From Kibdelosporangium persicum (GTDB taxonomy: Bacteria; Actinomycetota; Actinomycetes; Mycobacteriales; Pseudonocardiaceae): 64,000 nt of DNA. A program made the translations under genes and the position numbers. Positions 51,683 through 60,768 of the stretch are shown here, one piece after another (the stretch's first letter is position 1; each line of letters opens with the position of its first letter). The DNA is taken from the NCBI RefSeq assembly GCF_013280595.1, contig NZ_JAAATY010000006.1, positions 186,001 to 250,000 on the forward strand. Reading direction: 5' to 3'. The notes under the pieces are model-generated. The model was given only the letters and a program-made list of their open reading frames with translations. It made no database searches and was not told where the DNA came from.

Positions 51683-52645
51683 TCAGAACTGGATGGCGTC
51701 GCGACGCAGCAACCTGCGCAGCGCCACCACGAACACCGACACCAGCACGATCATCACGACCGCACACGCACAGGCCGCGCCGTAGGCGGGCGTGCCGCCG
51801 AACGACCGGTCGAACACGAAGATGCCCAGCGTCCACGTGTGGATCGGCGGTGCGTAGGTCCCCGAACCGGCCATCACGAACACCAGCTCGAAGATCTTGA
51901 TCGCGTTGATCGTCCACAGCACACCGGCGATGCCGACCACGTCCCACGTCAGCGGCAGCGTGATGTTGCGGAACTTCTGCCACGGCGACGCGCCCGCGAT
52001 CGAGGCGTCCTCGTAGAGGTACGGCGGGATCCGGTCGACCGCGGCCATCAGGATCGTGATGTAGAAGCCCGCGCTGGCCCAGATGATCGAGCCCAGCACC
52101 ACCCACGTGACCGAATCGGCCTCAAGGAACTTCACCGCCGACAGGCCGACGCTTTCCAGCAGGTAGTTCGCCAGCCCTTGCCGGTTGGGCTGGTAGCGGT
52201 ACACCACGCCGAAGAACATGCCCAGCGCGACCGGCGCGACGATGTTCGGGAAGAACAGGATCGCCCGCACCATCTTGTTGCCGCGCATGTCGCGCAGCAC
52301 CATCGTGAACAGGAACGCCAGCACGAACGTGCCCACGCCGCCGAGCGTGATGTAGATCAGCGTGTTGACGAAGGCGTTCTGGAACCCGTCGTCGCTGAAC
52401 ATCTGCGCGTACTGGGTGAACCCGGTGAACTGCGGTGTGTCGCCCGCGCCGCGCCAGTTGGAGAAGCTGAGCACCACGGTCGCCAGCGTGGGGACGACCA
52501 GGAACAACCCGTACAGCACGAGCGTCGGCGCCACGAACGGCCAGAACAGCTTCTTCCGGCGGGCGACGTGGGCGGCCGGGGTACCACGCCCGCCTGCCCC
52601 CGGCTGGTGGCCGGAGGCAGGCGGGGTCACCACACTCGTCGTCAT
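51683..52645 (-). CDS. Carbohydrate ABC transporter permease (MalF-like)
   Basis: A 320-residue permease with about six helices and the EAA loop YLYEDASIAGASPWQKFRNI. The start ATG overlaps the substrate-binding protein stop as ATGA. It pairs with the MalG-like subunit. Confidence 0.92.
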   Translation of the reverse strand: MTTSVVTPPASGHQPGAGGRGTPAAHVARRKKLFWPFVAPTLVLYGLFLVVPTLATVVLSFSNWRGAGDTPQFTGFTQYAQMFSDDGFQNAFVNTLIYITLGGVGTFVLAFLFTMVLRDMRGNKMVRAILFFPNIVAPVALGMFFGVVYRYQPNRQGLANYLLESVGLSAVKFLEADSVTWVVLGSIIWASAGFYITILMAAVDRIPPYLYEDASIAGASPWQKFRNITLPLTWDVVGIAGVLWTINAIKIFELVFVMAGSGTYAPPIHTWTLGIFVFDRSFGGTPAYGAACACAVVMIVLVSVFVVALRRLLRRDAIQF

Positions 52646-54078
52646 CCCCTGTTCGTCCAGAACTCGGCGGTCTTCGGGCCGATCTGGTCAATGAACTGCT
52701 GGGCGGTGATCTTGCCCTTCAGCAGGTCGTTGTTCAGCGGGTAGAAGACGTTCTTGACGTAGGTGCCCTCGTAGAGCGAGTCGATCGAGTCCATGAAGAT
52801 GACCTTCTCCTTCTTGGAGTCGGTCAGCGCGGTGTTGAGCTGCTTCAGGTCGTCCGGCACCGGCAGTTCGGCCCGCGGGTGCAGGTTGTCGGCCACCGCG
52901 GGGATGCCACGGGCGAGGTCCTTGTTGGTGAAGTACGCGATGAACGCCTTGGCGGCCTCCGCGTTCTTCGCCTTCTTGGTCACCGACCAGCCGATCGGCA
53001 GGAACTCGATGGTGTCGTGCGTGGCGTCCTCGGGCTTGGGGAACTGGAACGAGCCGTAGTCGATGGTCGCGCCGCCGCCCTGCTTGCCCAGGTACTCGCG
53101 GGTCTCACTGGGACCCCACGACCCGACGAACAGGAACGCCGCCTCGCCGTCCGCCCAGCGCTGCTGGACCTGCGGGAACTTGCTGGCGTCCCAGCCGTCG
53201 ATGAAGTACTTGCCCTTGGCGAGGCGCTCGACGTACTGCGCGGCTTTGAGGAAGCCGGGCTCGGAGCGCCACAGGTTGCCGGTCCGGTCGTCGACGGCCT
53301 TCTGGATGCCGCCCGCGCCGACGTACTTCTCGGCGATCTGGGTCAGGAAGTAGGCGTTGTAGAAGTCGATGTCGCCGTCCTGGGCGATCGCGCCGCCCGC
53401 GGCCTTGGCCTTGTCCAGTGCCGCGAACAACTCGTCGGTGGTCTTCGGCTCGACGAAGTCCTTCTGCCGGTTCTTGTCGTACCACCAGCCGTTGGACAGC
53501 ACCTCGTAAGGCACGGAGAAGAGCTTGCCGTCCTTGTCCTTGCTCTGCGGGATGTCGTAGAGGAACGACGGGATGACGTCCTTGACGGTCTTGTCGCCCT
53601 CACCGATCTTCATCGCCAGCACGTCGTCGACGGCCTGCGTGCCGCCCACGTCCACGACGGCCGCCTTGACCTGGCTGATGTCCTGGTCGATCAGGTCGGG
53701 CACGGTGTCGGTGTTCAGCGCGGGCGCGACGTTCTGGGTGAGAAACTTGCGGCCGAACCACTGGACGTTGACCTTGACGCCGGCCTTCTCCTCGAAGCAC
53801 TTGAAGGCCTTCTGCAGCACCCGGCCCTGTGGTTCGTCCTTGGTCCACATCGACCAGTAGGTGAACTCCTTCTGGGTGGGCTTGACCGCGGGCTCGGGGC
53901 ACGGCGCGTTCATGAACTCCTGCTCGCCGACGAGCTTGCCGTCGTCGCCCGCGGGCGCGTTGCCCGAACCGCCGCCCGCGTTGTCCGATCCGGAACCACA
54001 TCCGGCCAGTACGAGCGAGACGGCAGCGGTCAGCACGAGAGCGGACGTGCCTCGCCTACCGCCATAGATCGATCGCAT
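52642..54078 (-). CDS. Carbohydrate ABC transporter substrate-binding lipoprotein (family 1)
   Basis: A 478-residue SBP_bac_1 protein. Signal peptide with lipobox LVLAGCGSG, followed by a Gly/Asn-rich linker. Domain features: FTYWSMWTKDEPQGRVLQ, ALNTDTVPDLIDQDISQVKA, VPYEVLSNGWWYDKNR and AAFLFVGSWGPSETREYLG. AGGTGG lies nine bases before the ATG at 54078. Substrate is unknown; cello-oligosaccharides are plausible because a GH12 enzyme with a CebR site follows the operon. Confidence 0.9.
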   Translation of the reverse strand: MRSIYGGRRGTSALVLTAAVSLVLAGCGSGSDNAGGGSGNAPAGDDGKLVGEQEFMNAPCPEPAVKPTQKEFTYWSMWTKDEPQGRVLQKAFKCFEEKAGVKVNVQWFGRKFLTQNVAPALNTDTVPDLIDQDISQVKAAVVDVGGTQAVDDVLAMKIGEGDKTVKDVIPSFLYDIPQSKDKDGKLFSVPYEVLSNGWWYDKNRQKDFVEPKTTDELFAALDKAKAAGGAIAQDGDIDFYNAYFLTQIAEKYVGAGGIQKAVDDRTGNLWRSEPGFLKAAQYVERLAKGKYFIDGWDASKFPQVQQRWADGEAAFLFVGSWGPSETREYLGKQGGGATIDYGSFQFPKPEDATHDTIEFLPIGWSVTKKAKNAEAAKAFIAYFTNKDLARGIPAVADNLHPRAELPVPDDLKQLNTALTDSKKEKVIFMDSIDSLYEGTYVKNVFYPLNNDLLKGKITAQQFIDQIGPKTAEFWTNRG

Positions 54079-54529
54079 CCAGTCACCACCTATGAAGCCT
54101 TGTTGGCAAGACGAGCCCGGCCGCCTTGCGCGGATGTGCAACTATTCCGGCAGTTTTAAGCAGAAGTCAACACAAAGATGCACTCTTGTTGCATTGGTCT
54201 GTACCAAGCTGGCTCGGGGGCAGAGCATGCCCGGCAGGCCCCCTCCCTGTCCAGTCGACGCATAACCCCGCTTAAGCTGCCGGTTTGCGCGCCTTGTCCG
54301 GTGTGCACGCTCCCTCACGCAGACGATCCTTGCCGCTCGGCCCGCGCGCAGCCACCGCGCACGGAAAAAGCAGCCTAATCGTGAACCATCGCTGTCCCGG
54401 GCATTTCGTCGGTGAATGTCCAACGCGTGCCGCTCCTGTCCCCCGTCCCGGAAACCTCCGACCGGCGCGATGAGTTCCGGCCGGCGCCCGAGTCTCTCCA
54501 CCGACACCGGTACATAAGGAGAGACACCC
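54079..54529. promoter_or_regulatory. Divergent promoter region of the sugar importer
   Basis: On the minus strand, TTGACT (54170-54165) and AATAGT (54146-54141), 18 bases apart, form a good promoter for the importer operon. Three dyads are nearby: ATGCA-N7-TGCAT (54178-54194), TTGC-N8-GCAA (54126-54141, touching the -10) and CTTG-N4-CAAG (54099-54110). One is likely a LacI-type operator, though none is a CebR box. The rest, up to the mycothiol-dependent gene's AAGGAGAG (54516-54523), has no gene seen. Confidence 0.5.
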
Positions 54530-55147
54530 ATGGACGTCCTGCCTGCCATCCACGCCGAACGCCGTGCCCTCGCCGACTTCCTGGAAACGCTGGACGACGA
54601 CGCCTGGCAGGTGCAGTCGCTGTGCGCGGAGTGGACGGTCCACCAAGTCCTCGCGCACATCACCCTGTCCACCCGGCAGTCGCTGCCCAAGACGCTGCTG
54701 CGCGTGCTGAAGGCAAAAGGCAACTACCCCAAGACCGAAGCCGACTGGGCCAAGGAGCGCGCCACGCGGTTCACACCGCGGCAGCTCATCGCACAGCTGC
54801 GGGAAGACGCCCACTCGGACAAGAAGTTCCGGCTCGCCGGGGCGATGGACCCGCTGGTCGACGTGCTCGTGCACGGGCAGGACATCGCGCGGCCGCTGGG
54901 ACTCGACCGGCAGATGCCGCGGGAATGGCTGGTCCCGCTGCTGGACTACGTCTGGCCCAGCGGGTTCTACGGTGCCAGGAAGCGGTTCGCCGGGATGAAG
55001 CTGATCGCCACCGACGCGGACTGGCACGGCGGCGACGGCCCGACCGAGGTGCACGGCCCCGCGGCCGAGCTGCTCATGCTCGCCACCGGCCGTCCCGCTA
55101 GAGTCAACGGCCCCGGAGCGCAGGAAGCGGTGGCGAGGACTGCATGA
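54530..55147 (+). CDS. Maleylpyruvate isomerase family mycothiol-dependent enzyme (MDMPI/DinB fold)
   Basis: A 205-residue protein of the DinB-like MDMPI family. The metal-binding histidines are in SLCAEWTVHQVLAHI, and DVLVHGQDIARPLGL is the typical second motif with another His. Such enzymes use mycothiol as a cofactor or transfer mycothiol in detoxification. AAGGAGAG precedes the ATG at 54530. The ATGA overlap couples it to the methyltransferase. Confidence 0.88.
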   Translation: MDVLPAIHAERRALADFLETLDDDAWQVQSLCAEWTVHQVLAHITLSTRQSLPKTLLRVLKAKGNYPKTEADWAKERATRFTPRQLIAQLREDAHSDKKFRLAGAMDPLVDVLVHGQDIARPLGLDRQMPREWLVPLLDYVWPSGFYGARKRFAGMKLIATDADWHGGDGPTEVHGPAAELLMLATGRPARVNGPGAQEAVARTA

Positions 55148-55848
55148 CCGACCCTTGGTCCGAGATCGCCGAAGGCTGGGCCGAACTGTGGGGCGGGTTC
55201 GCCGAACCCGCCCAGCGGGCCGTCGCCCAGGCCACCGGCATCGGACCGGGCACCGCCGTGCTCGACGTCGGCTGCGGCAGCGGCGAGTTCCTCGCCTACG
55301 CCCATCGGCTGGGCGCCCGCGCCGCCGGCGCCGACCCCGCGCCCGGCATGGTCGCCCTCGCCAGGAAAACCGCACCCCACGCCGAGGTCAGAACAGGCGA
55401 CGCGGAGCACCTGCCCTGGCCGGACGACTCCTTCGACGTCGTCACGGCGTTCAACGCCATCCAGTTCGCCGAAGACCCCGAAGCGGCCATCACCGAACTG
55501 CGCAGGGTCGGCCGCCAGGTCGCGATCGCGGGCTGGGCCGAGCGGGCCCGCAACGACTTCACCGTCATCGAGGACGCCCTCGAAGGCGAACCCCGGCCGG
55601 ACGGCGGGCACCGCGACTCCCTCGAAGACCTGATGCGCGCCGCGGGCCTGGAAGTCACCGGCCACGGCATCGTCGAAGTCGTCTGGCACGCACGCGACGA
55701 CGACACACTCGTGCGTGGCGTCCTGCTGGGAGGCGACGCCGACGCCGACGCCGACGCGACAACCGTGCTCGAAGCCGCGCGACCGTACAAGACCGACAGC
55801 GGCGGATACCGGCTGGTCAACGCCTTCCGCTACGCGATCGGGCGTTAG
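55144..55848 (+). CDS. Class I SAM-dependent methyltransferase
   Basis: A 234-residue methyltransferase. Motif I is AVLDVGCGSGEFLAYA, the acidic turn GADPAPGMVAL, and motif II/III PWPDDSFDVVTAFNAIQFAE (20 residues). A DADADAD run (near residue 198) comes from a GACGCC repeat in the DNA. It is translationally coupled with the mycothiol-dependent enzyme; a methylated small-molecule substrate is plausible. Confidence 0.85.
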   Translation: MTDPWSEIAEGWAELWGGFAEPAQRAVAQATGIGPGTAVLDVGCGSGEFLAYAHRLGARAAGADPAPGMVALARKTAPHAEVRTGDAEHLPWPDDSFDVVTAFNAIQFAEDPEAAITELRRVGRQVAIAGWAERARNDFTVIEDALEGEPRPDGGHRDSLEDLMRAAGLEVTGHGIVEVVWHARDDDTLVRGVLLGGDADADADATTVLEAARPYKTDSGGYRLVNAFRYAIGR

Positions 55849-57539
55849 GCGTTCTCAGCCCGCGCGCGGTTCTGCTCGGCCGCTTCCTCCATCGACTGCG
55901 GCCGCTGCGGCCACCCGACGTTCGGACGCGACAGCAACGCGTTCAACGGTTCCGGCCTGCCCAGGTGGAAGCCCTGCGCCACCCGCACCCCCAGCCGGGA
56001 CAGCGCCTGCACCTGCGTCGGGCGCTCCACCCATTCCGCCACCACCGACAGCCCCAGCCCACGGGCGATGTCCACGATCCCGCTCACCAGCACCGTGTCG
56101 CGGCTGCCGTAGTCGATGCCGTGCACGAACTCGCCGTCGATCTTCAACCCGGTGATCGGCAACTGCTTGAGGTGCACGAACGAGCCGAACCCGGAACCGA
56201 AGTCGTCCAACGTGATCCGGCAGCCACTGGCCCGCAGCTGCTGCGCCAGGCTGCGGGCCGCGTCCAGATTGGTCACCGCCGCGGTCTCGGTGATCTCGAA
56301 CCCGAGCCGTCCCGGCGCGACACCCGCCGCGGCGATCCGGTCGAGCACGAAGTCGCCGAAGTCCTCGTCCTCCAGGGTCCGGCCGGACACGTTGACGTTG
56401 AACCGCAGACCCGGATACGGGTGCTCGACCAGCGCGTCGATCGCCGTGCCCGCCACCCACCGGTCGATGTCCAGCACCAGATCGCTGCGTTCGGCCGCGG
56501 GCAGGAACTCCCCCGGCCCCAGGCGCGGATGCTTGTTGTCCTCCAGCCGCAACAACAGCTCGTGCCCGACGACACGGCCGCTGGCCAGCTTGACCATCGG
56601 CATGGCGTGCAGCGCGAACCCGCCGTCCTGCAACGCGCCACGCAGCCGGTCCAACACCGACACACGCAACGCCGTGTCCGTGTAGTGCCCCTGCTCGTAG
56701 ACGGTGACCCTGTTACGTCCCGCGGCCTTCGAGGCGTACAGCGCCAGGTCCGCGTTGGCCAGGATCGCCTGCCAGCTCTCCCCCGAGTCGAACCGGGCCA
56801 CGCCCGCGCTGATCGTCGTGCGCGTCGCGCCCGACCCACCGCTGAGCGGGATCGCCGCCACGGCCGTCCGCAGCCGATCCGCCACGGCGACGGCCTCACG
56901 CTCGTCCGCACCCGGCAACACGACCGCGAACTCGTCGCCGCCGAGACGCCCGACGACCTGCCCGTCGGTCAGGCGGTCGCGCAGCAGGTTCGCCAGCGTG
57001 CACATCACCCGGTCCCCCGCCGGGTGCCCGCGCAGGTCGTTGATGTCCTTGAAGTTGTCCAGGTCCAGCAGCAACAACGCGCCCCGCACCCCGAGCGCCA
57101 GCTGCCGTTCCAGTTCCCTGGTCAACGCCCGGCGGTTGGGCAACCCGGTGAGCGGGTCCTCCTCGACCATCCGCAGCAGGTCCTCGTGCCGGTGCCCCAG
57201 TTTGGCGGCCCGCAGCTCCTGGTCACGCCAACGGGTGACGTCCACCGCACGGAACACCAGGTCGGTCTCGGCCACGGCGGCACAGGAGATCTCCAGCCAC
57301 CTGTGGCCTGTTTCGTCCCGGGACCGCCACGAGACCACGACGGCCTCACTGTCCGGCGACTCGGGCGCGCCGGCCAGCAGCGCGGGCAGGGACCGGCCCA
57401 CGCTCTGCTCGACACTCAGCCCGAGCAGCTCGGCCATTCGCGGGTTGGCCCACTTCACCCGGCACCGCTGGTCGGTGACGGCAAAAGCGATATCGCTGGC
57501 CGCCAGCACCTCGCCCAATGAGGCGCTGTCGTCGCTCAC
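55845..57539 (-). CDS. PAS-GGDEF-EAL protein (c-di-GMP turnover)
   Basis: A 564-residue protein with a PAS domain (about 8-115), GGDEF domain (about 125-290) and EAL domain (about 300-550). The cyclase motif RLGGDEFAVVL is intact. No canonical RxxD I-site five residues before it is seen (RLTD is seven before). The phosphodiesterase part has HELLLRL in place of EALLR, but NVNVSGRT, ITETAA, LDDFGSGFGS and VVAEWVER are conserved. Both activities are possible; the protein controls c-di-GMP. It overlaps the methyltransferase 3' end by four bases. Confidence 0.9.
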   Translation of the reverse strand: MSDDSASLGEVLAASDIAFAVTDQRCRVKWANPRMAELLGLSVEQSVGRSLPALLAGAPESPDSEAVVVSWRSRDETGHRWLEISCAAVAETDLVFRAVDVTRWRDQELRAAKLGHRHEDLLRMVEEDPLTGLPNRRALTRELERQLALGVRGALLLLDLDNFKDINDLRGHPAGDRVMCTLANLLRDRLTDGQVVGRLGGDEFAVVLPGADEREAVAVADRLRTAVAAIPLSGGSGATRTTISAGVARFDSGESWQAILANADLALYASKAAGRNRVTVYEQGHYTDTALRVSVLDRLRGALQDGGFALHAMPMVKLASGRVVGHELLLRLEDNKHPRLGPGEFLPAAERSDLVLDIDRWVAGTAIDALVEHPYPGLRFNVNVSGRTLEDEDFGDFVLDRIAAAGVAPGRLGFEITETAAVTNLDAARSLAQQLRASGCRITLDDFGSGFGSFVHLKQLPITGLKIDGEFVHGIDYGSRDTVLVSGIVDIARGLGLSVVAEWVERPTQVQALSRLGVRVAQGFHLGRPEPLNALLSRPNVGWPQRPQSMEEAAEQNRARAENA

Positions 57540-57612
57540 TCACACCCTCGCAGGATCGTTACAAGCAGGTTGTCTTTCTCATGCGCGCACGAAGCGTAGC
57601 CGACCGGCCCGG

Positions 57613-57996
57613 TCAGCGCAGACGCTCCAGCGCATCCGCCGAACGCAGGATCTGCGCCGCCAACCGGCCCAGCTCCGCCGCGTCCGCCCCGTCCTGCGCC
57701 GCAGTCACCACATCCTCCGCCGCACACCGCAATTGAAACAACCTGTCCTGCAGATCCGCCAGTTCCGCTGTGGACAACACGACCGCGTCGTCCGGCAACC
57801 CGCTGCGCTGAAGCGCGGATCGGCGCTCGTAGGCACGTTGCCGGCACGGTTGCGCGCAATAGCGCCTTGGCCTGCCGACCCTGTCCTCCTCCGGCAGTCT
57901 GCGGCCACACCAGCCACAGTGCCTCGGATCCCCGCGCAGTGGATCACGTTGCACGGTGAACTCCCCCGGGGATTCCGTCCCGGTAACCGCTGTCAT
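57613..57996 (-). CDS. Small zinc-ribbon protein
   Basis: A 127-residue protein with the zinc-binding sequence CGWCGRRLPEEDRVGRPRRY followed by CAQPCRQRAYERRS, and a helical C-terminal half with LSTAELADLQDRLFQLRCAA. I recall similar proteins widely in actinomycetes with no function assigned; the CRQRAY segment resembles a DNA- or RNA-binding ribbon. It is divergent from the GDPD gene, 67 bp apart. Confidence 0.75.
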   Translation of the reverse strand: MTAVTGTESPGEFTVQRDPLRGDPRHCGWCGRRLPEEDRVGRPRRYCAQPCRQRAYERRSALQRSGLPDDAVVLSTAELADLQDRLFQLRCAAEDVVTAAQDGADAAELGRLAAQILRSADALERLR

Positions 57997-58063
57997 GACA
58001 ATCGACCGTATCTGGCCATCGCGCCGCCACCCATCCGCCACGCCGCCGGTGCACACTCGTTAT

Positions 58064-58852
58064 GTGCGCGACCACGATTATCTGGCCGGACCGTACCCGC
58101 GGGCCTTTGCCCACCGCGGGTGGCATGTCGGCGACCTCAAGGGCATGGAGAACTCCCTCAGCGCGTTCAGACGCGCGGTGCAGGAGGGGTACCGCTACCT
58201 CGAGACCGACGTCCACGCCACGTCCGACGGGGTCGTGGTGGTGCATCACGACGACGCGCTCGACCGGACCACCGACGGGCACGGGATCGTGGCGAACCTG
58301 CCGTGGCGCACGGTCAAGAACGCCAGGATCGACGGCCGGGAACCGGTCTGCCGCCTGGAGGACCTGCTCGAGGAGCTGCCGGACGCCCTGCTGAACATCG
58401 ACGTCAAGTCCGACGCCGCGGTCGAACCGGTGGTCCGCACGCTGCGCCGGACCGGCGCGCTGAACCGCGTCTGCCTCGCGTCGTTCTCCGACTCCCGGCT
58501 CCAGCGGCTGCGCAGCCGCATGGGGCCCCGGCTGATGACCTCGATGGGCCCCCGCTCGGTCGCCGCACTCTGGGCCGCGGGCCGCGTCTGGGCCCCTCGG
58601 GCATGGCGCGCCATCCGTGGCCGGATGGCCCAGGTCCCGGTCAACCAGGGCCGGCTGACGGTGGTCGACCGGCGCCTGGTCACCGCGGCACACCGGCGGG
58701 GCATGGAGGTCCACGTGTGGACCATCGACGACGCCCCGCAGATGAACCGGCTGCTGGACCTCGGCGTGGACGGACTGGTCACCGACCAGCCCGAAGTCCT
58801 GCGCGACGTGCTGCGGGCCCGCGGCATGTGGCCGGCCGCGCACGCGGTCTGA
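58064..58852 (+). CDS. Glycerophosphodiester phosphodiesterase
   Basis: A 262-residue GDPD enzyme releasing glycerol-3-phosphate from glycerophosphodiesters. It shows FAHRGWHVGDLKGMENSLSA, EGYRYLETDVHATSDGVVVV and HHDDALDRTTDGHG (metal and catalytic residues), and ends VWTIDDAPQMNRLLDLGVDG. GTG at 58064 (VRDHDYLAGPYPRAF) is preferred; GTG at 58049 is possible. No signal peptide, so it is cytosolic. Confidence 0.9.
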   Translation: MRDHDYLAGPYPRAFAHRGWHVGDLKGMENSLSAFRRAVQEGYRYLETDVHATSDGVVVVHHDDALDRTTDGHGIVANLPWRTVKNARIDGREPVCRLEDLLEELPDALLNIDVKSDAAVEPVVRTLRRTGALNRVCLASFSDSRLQRLRSRMGPRLMTSMGPRSVAALWAAGRVWAPRAWRAIRGRMAQVPVNQGRLTVVDRRLVTAAHRRGMEVHVWTIDDAPQMNRLLDLGVDGLVTDQPEVLRDVLRARGMWPAAHAV

Positions 58853-58858
58853 CCGGTC

Positions 58859-59221
58859 TCACCCGATGTAGGCGGATTCCGCGTAAGTCGGGATCCGCTT
58901 GCTGCGCGCGTCCGCGTCCTCACGCAGTTTCAGTTTCCGCGCACAGCTCCACGGACCCCAGCCCCGCATCCGGTAGAGGTACAACGCCCGATAGTCCTGT
59001 TCGTCGGGGGTGGCCAGATGCGGATACCCCCGGCCGCCTACGCTGCGCCACGTGTCGATGTCGAACTGGTACGCGCCGTAATACTTCCCTTTCGCGTCAT
59101 AGCGGCCATTCGACTCACACTTCCGCAGCCGGGCCCAGTCGCCGGACGGCGGATCCGCCCAAGCGACGGGCGCCATCACGGTTCCGATCACGAGACTGAC
59201 GACAACAAGCCGTTTTCTCAT
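58859..59221 (-). CDS. Secreted Rpf-like transglycosylase-fold protein
   Basis: A 120-residue secreted protein: signal peptide MRKRLVVVSLVIGTVMAPVA ending near AWA, then a transglycosylase-like domain. DWARLRKCESNGRYDAKGKY carries the catalytic Glu in CESNG, with YYGAYQFDIDTWRSVGG and a second Cys in GPWSCARKL that may pair with the first. Rpf enzymes cleave peptidoglycan to awaken or remodel cells. It converges on the GDPD gene. Confidence 0.85.
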   Translation of the reverse strand: MRKRLVVVSLVIGTVMAPVAWADPPSGDWARLRKCESNGRYDAKGKYYGAYQFDIDTWRSVGGRGYPHLATPDEQDYRALYLYRMRGWGPWSCARKLKLREDADARSKRIPTYAESAYIG

Positions 59222-59364
59222 GACCACGGACGGTAAAACACGTCGTTATCGTTCGCACGGCCAGTCACTCCGCTGTGAACATTCGCCTACGGCATGGCGA
59301 AGCCGATCACTGGCCCCGGAAACCGACCAGTACAGTCCGCGTACCAGCCGACTGGGAGGACCGA

Positions 59365-60768
59365 GTGAGTACTGAGACAGAGGCCCTGAGCCGCAAGCGG
59401 GAGCAGCGCGGCTGGGTGTGGTACGACTGGGCGAACTCGGTCTTCCCGACCTCCGTGACCACGGTCTTCGGCTCGCTCTACCTCACCGCCGTCGCCGCCA
59501 CCGCCGCCGAGGCGGATACCGCGACCAACGGCCCGGCCCCGTGTCCCGCGGGCGACAGACTGCGCGACTGCGACATCTCGGTGTTCGGCCTGCAGTTCCC
59601 GGCCGGATCGCTGTGGGGCTACCTGCTGTCGTTCGCCACGGTGATCCAGGTGCTGATCGTGCCGCTGATGGGCGCGATCGCCGACCGCACCCAGAACAAG
59701 AAGCGGATGCTGGCGATCTTCGCGTTCTCCGGCTCGGTGGCCACCGCGCTGATCGCACTGGTCGCGGGCGGGAACTGGGAGCTCGGCGCGCTGCTGTTCA
59801 TCCTGGGCAACATCTGTTACGGCACCTCGGTCGCCATCTACTACTCGTTCATCCCGGAGATCGCCACCGCGGACGAACGCGACGACCTGTCCACCAAGGG
59901 CTGGGCGTTCGGCTACCTCGGCGGCGGTGCCGCCCTGGCCGTCCAGCTGGTGCTCGTGCTGTTCGGCGACAGCATCGGCATCTCGGAGAGCAACGCGGCC
60001 CGGATCGCGTTCCTGCTCTCCGGCATCTGGTGGGCGATCTTCACCACCATCCCGCTGCGGCGGCTCAAGAAGCACCAGCCCGCCCACACCTCCGCGCAGG
60101 ACACCTCAGCACTGACCGCCGGCTTCAAGGAGCTCGGCGACACGCTGCGCGGCGCCAAGGCCTTCCCGCTGACACTGGCGTTCCTGGGCACCTACCTGAT
60201 CTTCACCGACGGCATCGCCACGGTCGCCAACGTCTCGGCCCAGTACGGCAGCGAGGAGCTCGATCTCGACCAGCAGGTGCTCATCACCACGATCCTGATC
60301 GTCCAGTTCGTGGCCTACGCGGGCGGCCTGCTGCACGGCATCGTGGCCCGCCGGATCGGCGCGAAGCGCACCATTCTGCTCAGCCTCGGCGTGTGGGTGC
60401 TGGTGATCGGCGCGGCGTACTTCGTCCAGGCAGGCCAGCAACTGCAGTTCTACGCCGTCGCGGCGGGCATCGGCCTGGTGCTCGGCGGCACGAACGCCCT
60501 GGCCAGGGCGCTGTTCAGCCAGATGATCCCGCCCGGCAAGGAGGCACAGTACTTCTCGGTCTACGAGGTCGGCGAACGCGCGACGTCCTGGCTCGGGCCG
60601 TTGCTGTTCGCGTTCATGGCCCAGCAGACCGGGTCCTACCGGTACGCGATCATCTCCCTGGTGATCTTCTTCGCGATCGGCTTCGTGCTGATGCTGTTCG
60701 TCCCGGTGAAGCGGGCGATCGAGGCGGTCGGCAACACCGTGCCGCAAACTCTCGAGAGCAAGGCGTGA
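59365..60768 (+). CDS. MFS transporter, UMF1 (Atg22-like) type
   Basis: A 467-residue polytopic protein with about twelve helices. It opens EQRGWVWYDWANSVFPTSVT, which is characteristic of the UMF1 family, and has LIVPLMGAIADRTQNKKRML and AFGYLGGGAALAVQLVLVLF. Family members export or import small amino acids or unknown metabolites. GTG at 59365 is preceded by GGGAGGA. Confidence 0.9.
   Translation: MSTETEALSRKREQRGWVWYDWANSVFPTSVTTVFGSLYLTAVAATAAEADTATNGPAPCPAGDRLRDCDISVFGLQFPAGSLWGYLLSFATVIQVLIVPLMGAIADRTQNKKRMLAIFAFSGSVATALIALVAGGNWELGALLFILGNICYGTSVAIYYSFIPEIATADERDDLSTKGWAFGYLGGGAALAVQLVLVLFGDSIGISESNAARIAFLLSGIWWAIFTTIPLRRLKKHQPAHTSAQDTSALTAGFKELGDTLRGAKAFPLTLAFLGTYLIFTDGIATVANVSAQYGSEELDLDQQVLITTILIVQFVAYAGGLLHGIVARRIGAKRTILLSLGVWVLVIGAAYFVQAGQQLQFYAVAAGIGLVLGGTNALARALFSQMIPPGKEAQYFSVYEVGERATSWLGPLLFAFMAQQTGSYRYAIISLVIFFAIGFVLMLFVPVKRAIEAVGNTVPQTLESKA

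Noticed and set aside
55155-57521. A 788-codon frame overlapping the methyltransferase and the GGDEF-EAL gene
   Set aside because: Arg/Gln/His-rich with no domain; the GGDEF-EAL protein on the minus strand and the methyltransferase in another frame are both certain.
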